From positions 2,044,309 to 2,108,308 of the forward strand of contig WACF01000001.1 of the NCBI GenBank assembly GCA_026192395.1: 64,000 bases of DNA. The letters are read 5' to 3'. The notes under the pieces are model-generated. The model saw only the letters and a program-made list of their open reading frames with translations, did no database searches and was not told the origin of the DNA. Origin of the DNA: Proteobacteria bacterium 005FR1. GTDB lineage: Bacteria; Pseudomonadota; Gammaproteobacteria; Pseudomonadales; Cellvibrionaceae. This document shows, piece after piece, positions 36,204 through 45,935 of this stretch. How positions within the stretch are numbered: position 1 is the stretch's first letter; every line of letters starts with the position of its first letter. Position numbers and translations under genes: made by a program.

Positions 36204-37607
36204 ATGAAAGCTGATTTCGTGCATCGAACCGCCGTGGTCGCAAAAAGCAATGCCCTCTGGTGGGGGCCTTTGCTGGCGGTGATCGTTGGGCTTGCCATGG
36301 CGCAAGCCGGCTGGGACAAGGAAGCGTGTCTCGCCGGAGCTATCGCAGCGCTGACTGCGTCCTGGTGGATCTTCGAACCGATTCCTATTCCGGCGACCTC
36401 ACTGATTCCGCTCGGCGGCTTTCCTCTTCTGGGTGTTCTGACCGGCAATCAGGTGGCGCTCGCCTATGGTGACCCGCTCATTCTTTTTTTGCTCGGCGGA
36501 GCGATTCTGTCCAAAGCCATGGAAAAAAGCGGTGCGCATCGGCGCCTTGCGTTGGGCATGGTGAATCTGATTGGCGGCGCCAGCAGTCGGCGGGTGGTTT
36601 TCGGCTTCATGGCCGCGGCGGGATTGCTGTCGATGTGGCTGTCCAACACCGCCACTACCTTCATGTTGTTGCCGGTAATGATGGCTGTGCTTGAGAAAGC
36701 GGAAGACAAAAAGCTGGCGATACCCTTGCTGCTGGGTGTGGCATATGCCGCGAGCATTGGCGGCATGGGGACGCCCATGGGAACGACCCCAAACCTGATC
36801 TTCATGCGGATCCACGAAGAAACCACAGGCGACGTGACCACGTTTTCCGAGTGGATGATTTGGGGCGTGCCGGTTGTGTTCATTCTGATCCCGCTAGCGG
36901 CACTATGGCTGACTCGCCATCTCAAGAGCGGTGGAAAAATCGATTTGCCGGCGCTTGGCGCCTGGACTGCGGCGGAAGTTCGGGTGCTGATTATCTTCGT
37001 GATCACAGCTCTCGCCTGGGTGACTTTGAACGAGCCCTTCGGTGGCTGGTCTGGCTGGTTCAGTCTGCCCTACGCGGATCTGGCCTCGGTGTCTTTTCTC
37101 GCCTGTGTGGTTTTGTTTATCTGCCCGGACGGCAAAGGCGGAAAACTGCTGGACTGGGAGACGGCGGTGAGTGTGCATTGGGGGGTGTTCATTTTGTTCG
37201 CCGGAGGTATCGCTATCGCCAGTGCGCTAACGCAAACCGGCATCAGCGCCGCACTGGGCCAATCCCTCGGCGGGCTTTCTTCGGTGCATCCCTTTATCAT
37301 CATTGTGGCGGTCTGCTTTGTGGTCACTTTCCTCACCGAAATCACCAGCAATACGGCAACCGCGACCATGTTGATGCCGATCCTCGCTGCTGCAGGCGTG
37401 GGTGCGGGCGTTGATCCGAAGCTGTTGATGATCCCCGCTGCGCTCAGCGCCAGCTGCGCTTTCATGTTGCCGGTGGCAACTGCGCCCAATGCCATCGTTT
37501 TCAGTGCGGACCGCATGAAAGTGCAGGACATGGCCCGGGAAGGTTTCGGGCTCAACATTATCGCGGCTCTTGCGATTGCGACCATAGTCTACGTTGTAGT
37601 CGGATAG
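36204..37607 (+). CDS. DASS/SLC13-family sodium:anion symporter 1
   Basis: A 467-aa inner-membrane transporter of the divalent anion:sodium symporter family. Both diagnostic Ser-Asn-Thr motifs are visible: LSNTATTFML (SNT about 147-149) and TSNTATATML (about 382-384); they bind Na+ and the carboxylate substrate in characterised members. The pattern WWIFEPIPIPATSLIPL follows the first helices. The start at 36204 has AGGA upstream. Characterised relatives carry C4 dicarboxylates, citrate or sulfate; which one applies here is not readable. It is the first of two tandem paralogues directly behind the receptor array, so it is a reasonable inner-membrane partner for what the receptors import. Confidence 0.92.
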   Translation: MKADFVHRTAVVAKSNALWWGPLLAVIVGLAMAQAGWDKEACLAGAIAALTASWWIFEPIPIPATSLIPLGGFPLLGVLTGNQVALAYGDPLILFLLGGAILSKAMEKSGAHRRLALGMVNLIGGASSRRVVFGFMAAAGLLSMWLSNTATTFMLLPVMMAVLEKAEDKKLAIPLLLGVAYAASIGGMGTPMGTTPNLIFMRIHEETTGDVTTFSEWMIWGVPVVFILIPLAALWLTRHLKSGGKIDLPALGAWTAAEVRVLIIFVITALAWVTLNEPFGGWSGWFSLPYADLASVSFLACVVLFICPDGKGGKLLDWETAVSVHWGVFILFAGGIAIASALTQTGISAALGQSLGGLSSVHPFIIIVAVCFVVTFLTEITSNTATATMLMPILAAAGVGAGVDPKLLMIPAALSASCAFMLPVATAPNAIVFSADRMKVQDMAREGFGLNIIAALAIATIVYVVVG

Positions 37608-37615
37608 CGGTTGTA

Positions 37616-37643
37616 TCCACGCGAGCCAGAGTGCTCGCGTGGA
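37616..37643. repeat. Hairpin between the two DASS genes
   Basis: Ten-base stem TCCACGCGAG/CTCGCGTGGA with an eight-base loop, eight bases after the first DASS stop and without T-run. It may set different expression of the two paralogues within one transcript. Confidence 0.6.
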
Positions 37644-37722
37644 CCGACCGGCGCGCGACTTGAACCGGCCGCAAGTCAGGTGCTTAAATACCCCGACTTT
37701 TTGCAATCAGACGATAATAACG

Positions 37723-39159
37723 ATGCCGGTGACCAGCCTCGCGGAGAATAGTCCGCTGCACAATTTCGCTTTGCTCATCAAAAATTCCGCGCTCTATTGG
37801 GCTCCCTTGTTTGCCACCGTCCTGGGACTCACCATGGCTCAGTACGGCTGGGAGCGCGAGGCCTGCTTCGCCGGAGCGATCGCCTTCCTGACGGCAGCCT
37901 GGTGGATCTTTGAGCCGATTCCGATCCCAGCCACCTCGCTGATCCCGTTGGGCGCATTTCCGTTATTTGGCGTATTGACCGGACAGCAAGTGGCAGCCGC
38001 TTACGGCAACCCCCTTATTTTGCTCTTCGTCGGCGGCAGTCTGTTGTCGAAAGCGCTGGAAAAAACCGGCACTCACCAGCAGCTTGCTTTGGGAACGGTG
38101 CGTTTGATCGGAGGCGCGAGCAGTCGCCGGCTGGTGCTGGGTTTCACGTTCGCATCCGCGCTCTTGTCCATGTGGATCTCAAATACCGCCACTGCGATCA
38201 TGCTGCTGCCGATTATCCTCGCGGTACTTGAAAAGGCGGAAGATCGCCGCATCGGCGTGCCGCTGTTACTGGGGGTTGCTTACGGCGCGAGCATCGGCGG
38301 CATGGGCACGCATATTGGCAGCCCGCCCAATCTGGTGTTCATGAGCAGCTATCAACAGTTCACCGGCGAGGCCCTGACCTTGCTCGACTGGATGTCATGG
38401 GGCATCCCGGTGATCGTGATTCTTTTACCGCTCGCAGGACTGTGGCTGACTCGCAATCTCGGCACCGGAGGCAAGATCAACCTGCCAGACCCGGGTGATT
38501 GGACCGTTGCGCAAAAACGCGTCGTGATTGTGTTCTGCCTCACCGCGCTGGCCTGGATTACTCGCGGCAACCCCTTCGGGGGCTGGCAGGCCTGGTTCGG
38601 TCTGGAAAATGCCAACGATGCGTCGGTGGCGTTTATCGCGGTCGTTGCGCTGTTCCTGATCCCCGACGGCGAAAACCGGGACGGCAAAAGCGGCAAGCTG
38701 CTGGACTGGGATCACGCGATCCGAATCCCCTGGGGCATTTTTATTCTCTTCGCGGGTGGATTGGCGATCGCCGCCGCTTTCACGGAAACCGGCATCAGCG
38801 ACGCCTTGGCAGAAGGGCTTGGCGGTTTGTCGTCACTGCATCCCTTTGTGCTGATTCTGGTGGTTTGCCTCACCGTAACTTTCCTGACGGAGGTCACCAG
38901 CAACACGGCCACTGCCACCATGTTGATGCCGGTATTGGCCGCCGCCGGTGCGGGCGCCGGGATCGATCCCAAGTTGCTGATGGTGCCCGCCGCACTGAGT
39001 GCAAGCTGCGCCTTTATGCTGCCGGTGGCAACGCCGCCCAATGTGATTGTGTTCAGCGCGAACCGGGTGAGCATTCAGGAGATGGCAAGGGAAGGTTTCG
39101 TGTTGAATCTGATGGGAGCCTTGGTAATCTCGATCGTGGTCTACTTTGTCATTAGCTAG
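37723..39159 (+). CDS. DASS/SLC13-family sodium:anion symporter 2
   Basis: A 478-aa tandem paralogue of the preceding transporter, alike from FEPIPIPATSLIPLGAFPL to the C-terminus. It has both SNT motifs (ISNTATAIML, TSNTATATML). The first-half substrate loop differs (GTHIGSPPNLVFM here, GTPMGTTPNLIFM in the first copy), which could alter specificity. The start at 37723 matches the family N-terminus after a short variable leader; the ribosome site is weak, so translation may depend on the upstream gene. Its stop overlaps the end of the convergent moeB by eight bases. Confidence 0.92.
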   Translation: MPVTSLAENSPLHNFALLIKNSALYWAPLFATVLGLTMAQYGWEREACFAGAIAFLTAAWWIFEPIPIPATSLIPLGAFPLFGVLTGQQVAAAYGNPLILLFVGGSLLSKALEKTGTHQQLALGTVRLIGGASSRRLVLGFTFASALLSMWISNTATAIMLLPIILAVLEKAEDRRIGVPLLLGVAYGASIGGMGTHIGSPPNLVFMSSYQQFTGEALTLLDWMSWGIPVIVILLPLAGLWLTRNLGTGGKINLPDPGDWTVAQKRVVIVFCLTALAWITRGNPFGGWQAWFGLENANDASVAFIAVVALFLIPDGENRDGKSGKLLDWDHAIRIPWGIFILFAGGLAIAAAFTETGISDALAEGLGGLSSLHPFVLILVVCLTVTFLTEVTSNTATATMLMPVLAAAGAGAGIDPKLLMVPAALSASCAFMLPVATPPNVIVFSANRVSIQEMAREGFVLNLMGALVISIVVYFVIS

Positions 39160-39901
39160 ACGATGAACACACTGCGCACTGGGGATCTCTTGCCAGTCTC
39201 AGTTCTCGCCAGCGCATCGTCTTGGCATCGAGAATCTGCAAACGGCCGGCGAGAGTTTCCCCGAAACCCGCCAGCAGCTTGATCGCCTCCAGCGCCTGCA
39301 TACTGCCGATGACACCAACCAACGGCGCCAGCACGCCACTCTGGGCGCAGCTCAGCTGTTCGTCATCCACTTCCTTGTACAAACAGTGGTAACACGGCGA
39401 GGATTCGCTGCGCGGGTCGAACACGGCGATTTGTCCCTCGAGACGAATTGCCGCACCAGACACCAGCGGAACGCCGTTTGCCCAGCATGCGCGATTGATC
39501 GCAAAGCGTGTGGTGAAATTGTCAGAACAATCGACTACGAGATCTACCGATCTCGCCGCAGCTTGCAAGGTGGATTCACTCAGGCGACCTTCGATGGGAA
39601 CGACTCTGGTGTCAGGATTCAGGGCGGCAAGGGTTTCAACTGCCGAGTCCACTTTGCTCATCCCCAGTCGATCACTCGTGTGAATGACCTGCCGTTGCAG
39701 ATTGCTCAACTCGACCCTGTCGAAGTCGGCGATCGTCAGGCTGCCCACGCCCGCCGCAGCCAGATACATGGCCACCGGGCTTCCCAGCCCCCCCATGCCG
39801 ACAATGAGTACACTGGCATTCAGCAGTTTTTCCTGCCCCGCGACGTCCAGTTCGGGTAGCAGAATCTGGCGACTGTAGCGGAGCAGTTGATCATCGTTCA
39901 T
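39152..39901 (-). CDS. moeB: Molybdopterin-synthase adenylyltransferase MoeB
   Basis: A 249-aa E1-like enzyme that adenylates the C-terminal glycine of MoaD (or, in ThiF, of ThiS). Nucleotide-binding GMGGLGS (35-41), the D-x-D-x-V-E-x-S-N-L-x-R-Q block (DFDRVELSNLQRQ), and a zinc site formed by Cys170/Cys173 (CYHC) and Cys242/Cys245 (CAVC). No rhodanese domain. The position downstream of hemA-prfA-prmC is the usual moeB context and favours MoeB over ThiF. The start overlaps the prmC stop by four bases. Confidence 0.88.
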   Translation of the reverse strand: MNDDQLLRYSRQILLPELDVAGQEKLLNASVLIVGMGGLGSPVAMYLAAAGVGSLTIADFDRVELSNLQRQVIHTSDRLGMSKVDSAVETLAALNPDTRVVPIEGRLSESTLQAAARSVDLVVDCSDNFTTRFAINRACWANGVPLVSGAAIRLEGQIAVFDPRSESSPCYHCLYKEVDDEQLSCAQSGVLAPLVGVIGSMQALEAIKLLAGFGETLAGRLQILDAKTMRWRELRLARDPQCAVCSSSS

Positions 39902-40740
39902 GGTTGCTGTCTCGTTTTCTGTCCCAGCGTGAGCCGGTCTCGACCCGCAAGATCCTTGCGAATCCCCACCTGTTCGTAACCCGCTTCGGCAAACAAGCGA
40001 AGCACGCTTTCGCCTTGCTCAAAGCCATGCTCGATGATCAGCCAGCCGCCGGGATTCAGATGCTGTCGGCCAACATCAATGATGTGCTCGATGTCGGCAA
40101 GGCCGTGATTGCCCGCCACGAGCGCGGAGTGTGGTTCGAAGCGGACATCGCCCTGCTTGAGATGGGGGTCTGCTTCGTCGATATAAGGCGGATTGGTAAC
40201 GATCAGATCGAAGCGCTCTCCGCTCAGGTTTTCGAACCAGTCGCTGCGGGTAATCTGAACGTTCTTCAGTCCAAGCTGGCGGGCATTTTCGATGGCCAGA
40301 TTCACCGCGGCAGGACTACTATCCACCGCCACGACTTCCGAATCGGAACGCTCGCTGGCAAGGGCGAGAGCAATTGCACCGGTCCCGGTGCCCAGGTCGA
40401 GCACTCTGCTCGCGCCATCAGGCATAAAGGCGAGTGCAGTTTCCACCAACAGTTCGGTTTCGGGACGCGGAATCAGAGTCGAATCATTGACCTTGAGCTT
40501 AAGCGACCAGAATTCTCGTTCCCCGAGAAGGTAGGCAATGGGCTCGCCTTGTTTGCGTCGATCCACGAGAGCGGTGAATGACGCAAGCTCGTCTTGGTTC
40601 AGCGATTTTTCCGGCCATGTATAGAGATAGCTGCGCGGCTTGGCGAGCGCTTTGCAGAGCAACAGCTCCACGTCGAGCCGGGCGCTGTCGCTGATCGACT
40701 GCAGTTCGCGGGCGCGTTGCAAGCATTCTGCGATCGTCAT
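39898..40740 (-). CDS. prmC: Peptide chain release factor N5-glutamine methyltransferase
   Basis: A 280-aa enzyme that methylates the glutamine of the GGQ motif in RF1 and RF2. N-terminal helical domain (1-75), then a Rossmann methyltransferase with SAM motif DLGTGTG (115-121) and substrate motif NPPYID (183-188). It follows prfA, which encodes its substrate, with a 45-bp gap, and overlaps moeB by four bases. Length is normal. Confidence 0.95.
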   Translation of the reverse strand: MTIAECLQRARELQSISDSARLDVELLLCKALAKPRSYLYTWPEKSLNQDELASFTALVDRRKQGEPIAYLLGEREFWSLKLKVNDSTLIPRPETELLVETALAFMPDGASRVLDLGTGTGAIALALASERSDSEVVAVDSSPAAVNLAIENARQLGLKNVQITRSDWFENLSGERFDLIVTNPPYIDEADPHLKQGDVRFEPHSALVAGNHGLADIEHIIDVGRQHLNPGGWLIIEHGFEQGESVLRLFAEAGYEQVGIRKDLAGRDRLTLGQKTRQQP

Positions 40741-40785
40741 GCCCGGCTCTCCTCTCTCTGGATGAAAGGGTATGGGGTCTGAACG

Positions 40786-41871
40786 TCAGGCTTCGGCCAG
40801 CGAAGCAAGCTGATCGGTCTGGTGCTCCTGAACCAAAGGCTGGATCACCTCGTCGAGATCCCCTTCCATCACCTCGTCCAGCTTGTAGAGCGTGAGGTTG
40901 ATGCGGTGGTCGGTCACTCGCCCCTGGGGGAAATTGTAGGTGCGAATCCGCTCCGATCGATCTCCTGAGCCCACCAGATTGCGGCGCTCTTCTGAGAATT
41001 CCTTCGCCGCCTTTTCCTGCTGCATGTCTTCGAGCTTGGCCGCAAGCAGCGACATGGCGCGAGCGCGGTTCTTGTGCTGCGAACGTTCGTCCTGACACTC
41101 CACGACGATGCCGGTGGGAATATGGGTCAGCCGAATGGCCGAATCGGTTTTGTTGACGTGCTGCCCGCCCGCACCGCTGGCGCGGAACGTGTCGATTCGC
41201 AAATCGGACTTACTGATGTTGATCGCTTCGGGATCGTCCGCTTCCGGCATAATCGCGACCGTGCAAGCGGAAGTATGAATGCGCCCTTGCGATTCGGTTT
41301 CCGGCACCCGTTGCACGCGATGCGCGCCGGATTCGAATTTCAGCTGCGAGTAAACGCCCCTGCCCTCGATGCGCGAGATGATTTCCTTGTAACCGCCGTG
41401 CTCGCCCAAGCTTTCACTCAGGACCTCAATACGCCATCCTCTTGTTTCCGCATACTTGCTGTACATGCGAAAAAGATCGCCCGCGAAGATGGCCGCCTCG
41501 TCACCGCCAGTTCCCGCACGGATTTCCAGAAACACGTTTTTTTCGTCCTTGGGATCTTTCGGCAACAAGAGCTTTTGCAACTCCTCTTCCAGAGATTCGC
41601 GCCGGGATTTCCCGCTTTCCAGTTCCTCTTCGGCCATGGAGCGCATTTCCGCATCGCCGTCCTTCATCAGCGCTTCGGCTGCGGCAATGTCTTCCAGTAC
41701 CGTACGGTATTGGTCATAGGTTTTGATGACAGGTTCCAGTTCGGAGAACTCTCGGGACAGGTCCCGGAATTTCCCCTGGTTGGAAATGGTGCCCGGATCA
41801 CTGAGTAGCGCACTGACTTCCGCGTAGCGGTCGTGCAGGTGATCCAGCTTGTCTACAATCGATTGCTTCAT
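40786..41871 (-). CDS. prfA: Peptide chain release factor 1
   Basis: A 361-aa class I release factor. Tripeptide anticodon PET (190-192) in the P-x-T position marks RF1 (UAA/UAG) rather than RF2. GGQ (235-237) in [14 protein letters not shown] is the hydrolysis motif. Start overlaps the hemA stop by four bases (ATGA), indicating coupled translation of hemA and prfA. Confidence 0.97.
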   Translation of the reverse strand: MKQSIVDKLDHLHDRYAEVSALLSDPGTISNQGKFRDLSREFSELEPVIKTYDQYRTVLEDIAAAEALMKDGDAEMRSMAEEELESGKSRRESLEEELQKLLLPKDPKDEKNVFLEIRAGTGGDEAAIFAGDLFRMYSKYAETRGWRIEVLSESLGEHGGYKEIISRIEGRGVYSQLKFESGAHRVQRVPETESQGRIHTSACTVAIMPEADDPEAINISKSDLRIDTFRASGAGGQHVNKTDSAIRLTHIPTGIVVECQDERSQHKNRARAMSLLAAKLEDMQQEKAAKEFSEERRNLVGSGDRSERIRTYNFPQGRVTDHRINLTLYKLDEVMEGDLDEVIQPLVQEHQTDQLASLAEA

Positions 41872-43142
41872 TCGTCGCTGTCACTCGAATCGAGTTCGTT
41901 TATGTCGAATAGCTCGCGCGTGAGGTTCAACATTTCTGTTCGTCCCGCGGCACCCGCCTCTTTTAATTTGGTCGTAGGCGTATGCATCAGCTTGTTCACC
42001 AGGCCGCGCGTGAGCTGCTGCAGGACTGCCTGGTTGTCCACGCCGCGGGCCAGTGCCCGCTCGGCTTTTTGTAATTCCTCGCTGGCGATGATCTGGGCCT
42101 TCTTGCGGTAGGCTTTGATTACTGCCACCGCGTCGAGCGCGCGAAGTTCCGCCTGATAAAAGCCCACGCCTTCATCGACGATGACCCGCGCCTTTTCCGC
42201 CGCCTCTTCCCGTGATCGTCGTCCTTGGTCGATCACCTGGCGCAAGTCATCGACGGTATACAAGTAGACATCGTCCAGCTCACCTACCTGCGCTTCGATA
42301 TCGCGGGGTACGGCGATATCCACCATGAACATCGGCTTGTGTCTGCGGCGTTTGAGTGCAGTCTCCACCGCGCCCTTGCCCAGCAGAGGCAACTGACTGG
42401 CAGTCGAGGATATGACAATGTCCGCGCGGTGCAGATGGTCGGGAATGTCTGCGAGCAGAATGGCTTCCGCCCCGAAATGCCCGGCGACTTCTCTGGCGCG
42501 CCCCAGTGTTCGGTTGGCCACGATCAATTCGCGCACTCCCTGATCGCGCAGGTGCCGGGCCACCAGTTCAATGGTTTCGCCGGCGCCGATCAGCAGCGCG
42601 GTGTCCTCGCGCAGGTCGGAAAAAATCTGCTGGGCCAGCGAAACCGCCGCAAAGGCCACCGACACCGGATTTTCGCCAATGGCGGTCTCGGTGCGAACCC
42701 GTTTGGCGATGGTAAATACCTGCTGGAAAGCGTTATGCAAGCCGCTGCCCACTGTCTGCGCTTCGCAGGCTACCGCATAGCACGATTTCATCTGGCCGAG
42801 GATCTGCGGTTCGCCCAGGATCATCGAATCCAGTCCGCAAGCCACCTTCATCATGTGACGAACCGCTTCCTCACCCCGATAGCAGTAGTGGCAACGGCTC
42901 AGCTCCCCGGCCGGTACATCGTGATACTTCGCCAGCCAGTCAATCACGGCCTCGATATCGGGGGCCGGATGGACGTAGAGTTCGGTGCGGTTGCAGGTGG
43001 AGAGGATCGCAATTTCCTGCAGCCCCAGGTCTTTTCCCGCCTGCTGAAGGGCGTCGACCATCTTTTCCGGGGCAAACGCCACCTTTTCCCGAATTTCGAG
43101 CGGCGCGGTGGCGTGATTGATACCGAGAGCAAAAAGGGACAT
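41868..43142 (-). CDS. hemA: Glutamyl-tRNA reductase
   Basis: A 424-aa enzyme of the C5 haem pathway reducing Glu-tRNA to glutamate-1-semialdehyde. The start at 43142 gives [20 protein letters not shown], the standard N-terminus; the longer open frame is not supported. Catalytic Cys50 in [15 protein letters not shown] domain with [16 protein letters not shown]-terminal dimerisation helices. First gene of hemA-prfA-prmC-moeB, divergent from the TPR lipoprotein/lolB/ispE cluster, as in many gammaproteobacteria. A TATAAT -10 candidate lies on the minus strand at 43297-43302. Confidence 0.97.
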   Translation of the reverse strand: MSLFALGINHATAPLEIREKVAFAPEKMVDALQQAGKDLGLQEIAILSTCNRTELYVHPAPDIEAVIDWLAKYHDVPAGELSRCHYCYRGEEAVRHMMKVACGLDSMILGEPQILGQMKSCYAVACEAQTVGSGLHNAFQQVFTIAKRVRTETAIGENPVSVAFAAVSLAQQIFSDLREDTALLIGAGETIELVARHLRDQGVRELIVANRTLGRAREVAGHFGAEAILLADIPDHLHRADIVISSTASQLPLLGKGAVETALKRRRHKPMFMVDIAVPRDIEAQVGELDDVYLYTVDDLRQVIDQGRRSREEAAEKARVIVDEGVGFYQAELRALDAVAVIKAYRKKAQIIASEELQKAERALARGVDNQAVLQQLTRGLVNKLMHTPTTKLKEAGAAGRTEMLNLTRELFDINELDSSDSDE

Positions 43143-43296
43143 GGCGCGGTGCTTATCTAGCCCAGGAGTTTGCGAGGGGCGCGGGAAATGAACAGAAAGC
43201 GCTTGGGGCTCAATAACATAGGTCTCACTGCGCGCGCAGCCAATCTGGCGGCCTGCCAAATCGGGAAAACGAAATACGTGACGGCGGTCGCGGAGC

Positions 43297-43302
43297 ATTA
43301 TA
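43297..43302 (-). promoter_or_regulatory. Candidate -10 box of hemA
   Basis: Minus strand GGTATAATGC, about 155 bases before the hemA start. A matching -35 is not clear. Confidence 0.4.
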
Positions 43303-43407
43303 CCGATTCCTGTCGCCCCTCACATCAGCTGCTACACTCAAAGACGAGTTCGTGCTGCCGCTCGCTATACTCTTCGCCCTTTCTGCCCGACCCTCAACTG
43401 GCAGCCC

Positions 43408-43435
43408 TTGCGCGGCAAAAGCCCGTGGGGATAAT
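43408..43435 (+). promoter_or_regulatory. Candidate promoter of the TPR lipoprotein-lolB-ispE operon
   Basis: TTGCGC, 16-base spacer, GATAAT, about 95 bases before the TPR gene. The rest of the 388-bp gap 43143-43530 holds no supported gene; several overlapping short open frames lack ribosome sites. Confidence 0.4.
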
Positions 43436-43530
43436 GATAGCCCCAAGCTCGGGCGTTAAACCAAAAATCCGGGCAGTGCCAGCGCCCGACGGCAGGCGGA
43501 AAACCATGACGCCAACGAAAATCAGATCTT

Positions 43531-45318
43531 ATGAAGTACAAAAAACCCGCTCTCCTTGTACTGAGCACTAGCCTCTTGTGGGGCTGCGCAAGCGTTCAGC
43601 CTTCCACACCGGTGCAGGCTGAAGAAGCAGTCAGCCATGCGGAGGGCCAGCTCGAAGCGACGGCGGAGCCCACCAGGGATCCTATTGCCGAGGCGGTAGA
43701 GCAACTTGTTCAAGTCCCTGAGCCTCCGACCCGTGACTTTCCGGTCGAAACCTTTTATTCCCTGCTGGTGGCTGAGCTGGCTGGCAATCGCGGCCGCTAT
43801 GACATCGAGCTGGGTAATTATATCCAGGAGGCGCACCGCACTCGCGATACCAATGTCACTGCACGGGCCACTCGCATCGCCCGCTATCTGAGTGCGAACC
43901 AGGCCACTCTCAATACGGCCAGACTTTGGGTGGAACTGGAACCCGATAATGTCGAGGCTCTTTATATCCTTGCCACCGAGTTGGCGGAAGACGGTCAGCT
44001 GCTGGATGCGATGAAGCAATCCGAGCGCCTGCTGGAACTCGGCAGCACCCCTATTTTTCAGAACATTGCCGCACGATCCGGTCAGGTCACCGATACCCAG
44101 CGCGAAGCGCTGCTGATCAACTTCGATCGTCTGCTCGCCGACTATCCCGACGACCTGCAGCTGCTGGTTGGCAAGAGCCTGCTCCTGCAGCAACAGGGCA
44201 AGCCGGAGGAGGCGCTCAGCGAGGTCCGCAAAGCCCTGGCGATTCGCAATGACGACGTGCCCTCAGTGGTACTCGAGGCGCGGCTGATGTACGAACTGGA
44301 TCAGCCGAAGCAAGCGCTCACTCGGCTCAGCACCCTGCTGGGAGAGAACCCCAACAATCGGCGCCTGCGCATTCAATACGCCCGCATGCTGGCCAATGTG
44401 GACCTGGAGAAGGCACTGGAGCAATTCCAGATTCTGGTGCAGCAGACGCCCAAGGATGCAGATTTGCGGCTCGCCCTGGCGCTCGTCGCCACTCAGCTGG
44501 GCGACACCGACGTGGCGAAGGAATCCTTCAAGCGACTGCTGGAGTTAGGAGAGCAAACGGACTCCGCGCACTTTCATCTCGGACAGATTGACGCTGAGGC
44601 GGGCAACTCCGACGCTGCCCTGGATCATTTCGAACAGGTTCAGCAAGGCCCTGATTTCCTCCCGGCATTGGGTGAGACTCTCGGCATTCTGGTTGGCCGC
44701 GGCGATGTTGCCCACGCACAGGCTCATATGCGGACGGTACGGAGCCGTTTTTCCAGCGATACGGAACAATTTTACCTTCTGGAGGCCCAGATACTTGCTC
44801 GCCATCAGCATCTGGATCTGGCGGAGGCGCTGCTGACGGAGGCGCTCACTCTCCACCCGGTCAGCACCGATCTGCTCTATTCCAGAGCGATGATCAACGA
44901 GCAGCGCGATATGATCGAGCTGACCGAAAGTGATCTGCGCACGATCATCAAGTACCAGCCAAACAACCCGATGGCCCTCAATGCGTTGGGCTACACGCTG
45001 GCGGACCGCACCAACCGCTACGAAGAGGCTTACCACTTGATCAGCCAGGCCATGAACATCGACCCACAGGATCCGGCCATCATCGACAGCATGGGCTGGG
45101 TCCAGTACCGACTCGGCAACTACCAGGAAGCCGTGCTCCGTTTGCGCGAAGCCATGGCGGCCTTCCCCGACCATGAGATCGCCGCTCACCTTGGCGAGGT
45201 TCTCTGGGTTATGGGACAAACAAAGGAAGCTCGGAAAGTATGGGCCGAGGGTCTGGAGCTGAGGCCCGACAGCGACGTCATTCAGGGCGTCATGCGCCGA
45301 CTTGAAGCAGGGCTCTGA
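43531..45318 (+). CDS. TPR-repeat outer-membrane lipoprotein
   Basis: A 595-aa lipoprotein: signal peptide with lipobox LLWGC (Cys19), then an acidic linker and about ten to twelve tetratricopeptide-type helical pairs from residue 65 to the end (for example NVEALYILATELAEDGQLLD, NPMALNALGYTLADRTNRYE, PAIIDSMGWVQYRLGNYQEA). TPR solenoids mediate protein contacts, so a periplasmic scaffold or assembly role is likely. The stop overlaps the lolB start (TGATG), and a TPR protein before lolB-ispE is common in related genomes. No enzymatic motif. Confidence 0.9.
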   Translation: MKYKKPALLVLSTSLLWGCASVQPSTPVQAEEAVSHAEGQLEATAEPTRDPIAEAVEQLVQVPEPPTRDFPVETFYSLLVAELAGNRGRYDIELGNYIQEAHRTRDTNVTARATRIARYLSANQATLNTARLWVELEPDNVEALYILATELAEDGQLLDAMKQSERLLELGSTPIFQNIAARSGQVTDTQREALLINFDRLLADYPDDLQLLVGKSLLLQQQGKPEEALSEVRKALAIRNDDVPSVVLEARLMYELDQPKQALTRLSTLLGENPNNRRLRIQYARMLANVDLEKALEQFQILVQQTPKDADLRLALALVATQLGDTDVAKESFKRLLELGEQTDSAHFHLGQIDAEAGNSDAALDHFEQVQQGPDFLPALGETLGILVGRGDVAHAQAHMRTVRSRFSSDTEQFYLLEAQILARHQHLDLAEALLTEALTLHPVSTDLLYSRAMINEQRDMIELTESDLRTIIKYQPNNPMALNALGYTLADRTNRYEEAYHLISQAMNIDPQDPAIIDSMGWVQYRLGNYQEAVLRLREAMAAFPDHEIAAHLGEVLWVMGQTKEARKVWAEGLELRPDSDVIQGVMRRLEAGL

Positions 45319-45911
45319 TGCACCGCCTGCTGGTTTTTGCCTTGCTTGCGCTGATGATTGCCGGCTGCGCCCGGGCTCCGCTGAGCCCGGTGGAGAACTT
45401 CGAGCGTTATCAGCGCAGGCTCGCAGCCATGGAGGACTGGCAACTGCGTGGCAAGATGAATCTGCGAGTGCCGGGAGATTCCGAGACTGTTCGAGTCAGC
45501 TGGGATAACGCGCCGGCCAGCTATGACATTCGACTCAGCGGAACGCTGGGCATGGGCGCCACCTGGATTCGCGGCGACAACCAGAGCGTTCGGCTCGAAC
45601 GCGGCGGCGAAGAACCGGTCATCGCCGCCACGCCCGAAGATCTTATCTATACCGAACTCGGTCGAGAGATTCCCATCAGCGAACTGCGCTACTGGGTGCG
45701 CGGACTCCCCGCACCCCACCCTCGCCCGCAACAGATGGCATTTACGCCCACCGGCGTAGTGAGCCATCTGGAACAATCCGGCTGGTCCCTTCAATACAGT
45801 GACTATCGCGCAGTAGGCCCCTGGAATCTGCCAGGCAAGATACTCGCAACCCGGGACGACTTACGCCTTCTACTGCTGGTGAGTGAGTGGTCGCTCGACT
45901 CGCAGAACTGA
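45318..45911 (+). CDS. lolB: Outer-membrane lipoprotein receptor LolB
   Basis: A 197-aa lipoprotein that accepts lipoproteins from LolA and inserts them into the outer membrane. Lipobox MIAGC (Cys17), then the family's WQLRGKMNLRVP strand, the LSGTLGMGATWIRGD region and the YWVRGLPAPHP loop. The start overlaps the TPR gene by one base, and ispE follows after 24 bp, the standard gammaproteobacterial order. Confidence 0.95.
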   Translation: MHRLLVFALLALMIAGCARAPLSPVENFERYQRRLAAMEDWQLRGKMNLRVPGDSETVRVSWDNAPASYDIRLSGTLGMGATWIRGDNQSVRLERGGEEPVIAATPEDLIYTELGREIPISELRYWVRGLPAPHPRPQQMAFTPTGVVSHLEQSGWSLQYSDYRAVGPWNLPGKILATRDDLRLLLLVSEWSLDSQN

Positions 45912-45935
45912 TCCTACCTCTCTGACGCCCAAGGC

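Noticed and set aside
18890-39159. Polysaccharide utilisation locus
   Set aside because: No SusD-like protein, glycoside hydrolase or polysaccharide lyase gene is present in or near the receptor array.
43170-43571. 133-codon plus-strand frame between hemA and the TPR gene
   Set aside because: It overlaps both promoter candidates and the start of the TPR gene in another frame; the product resembles no family.
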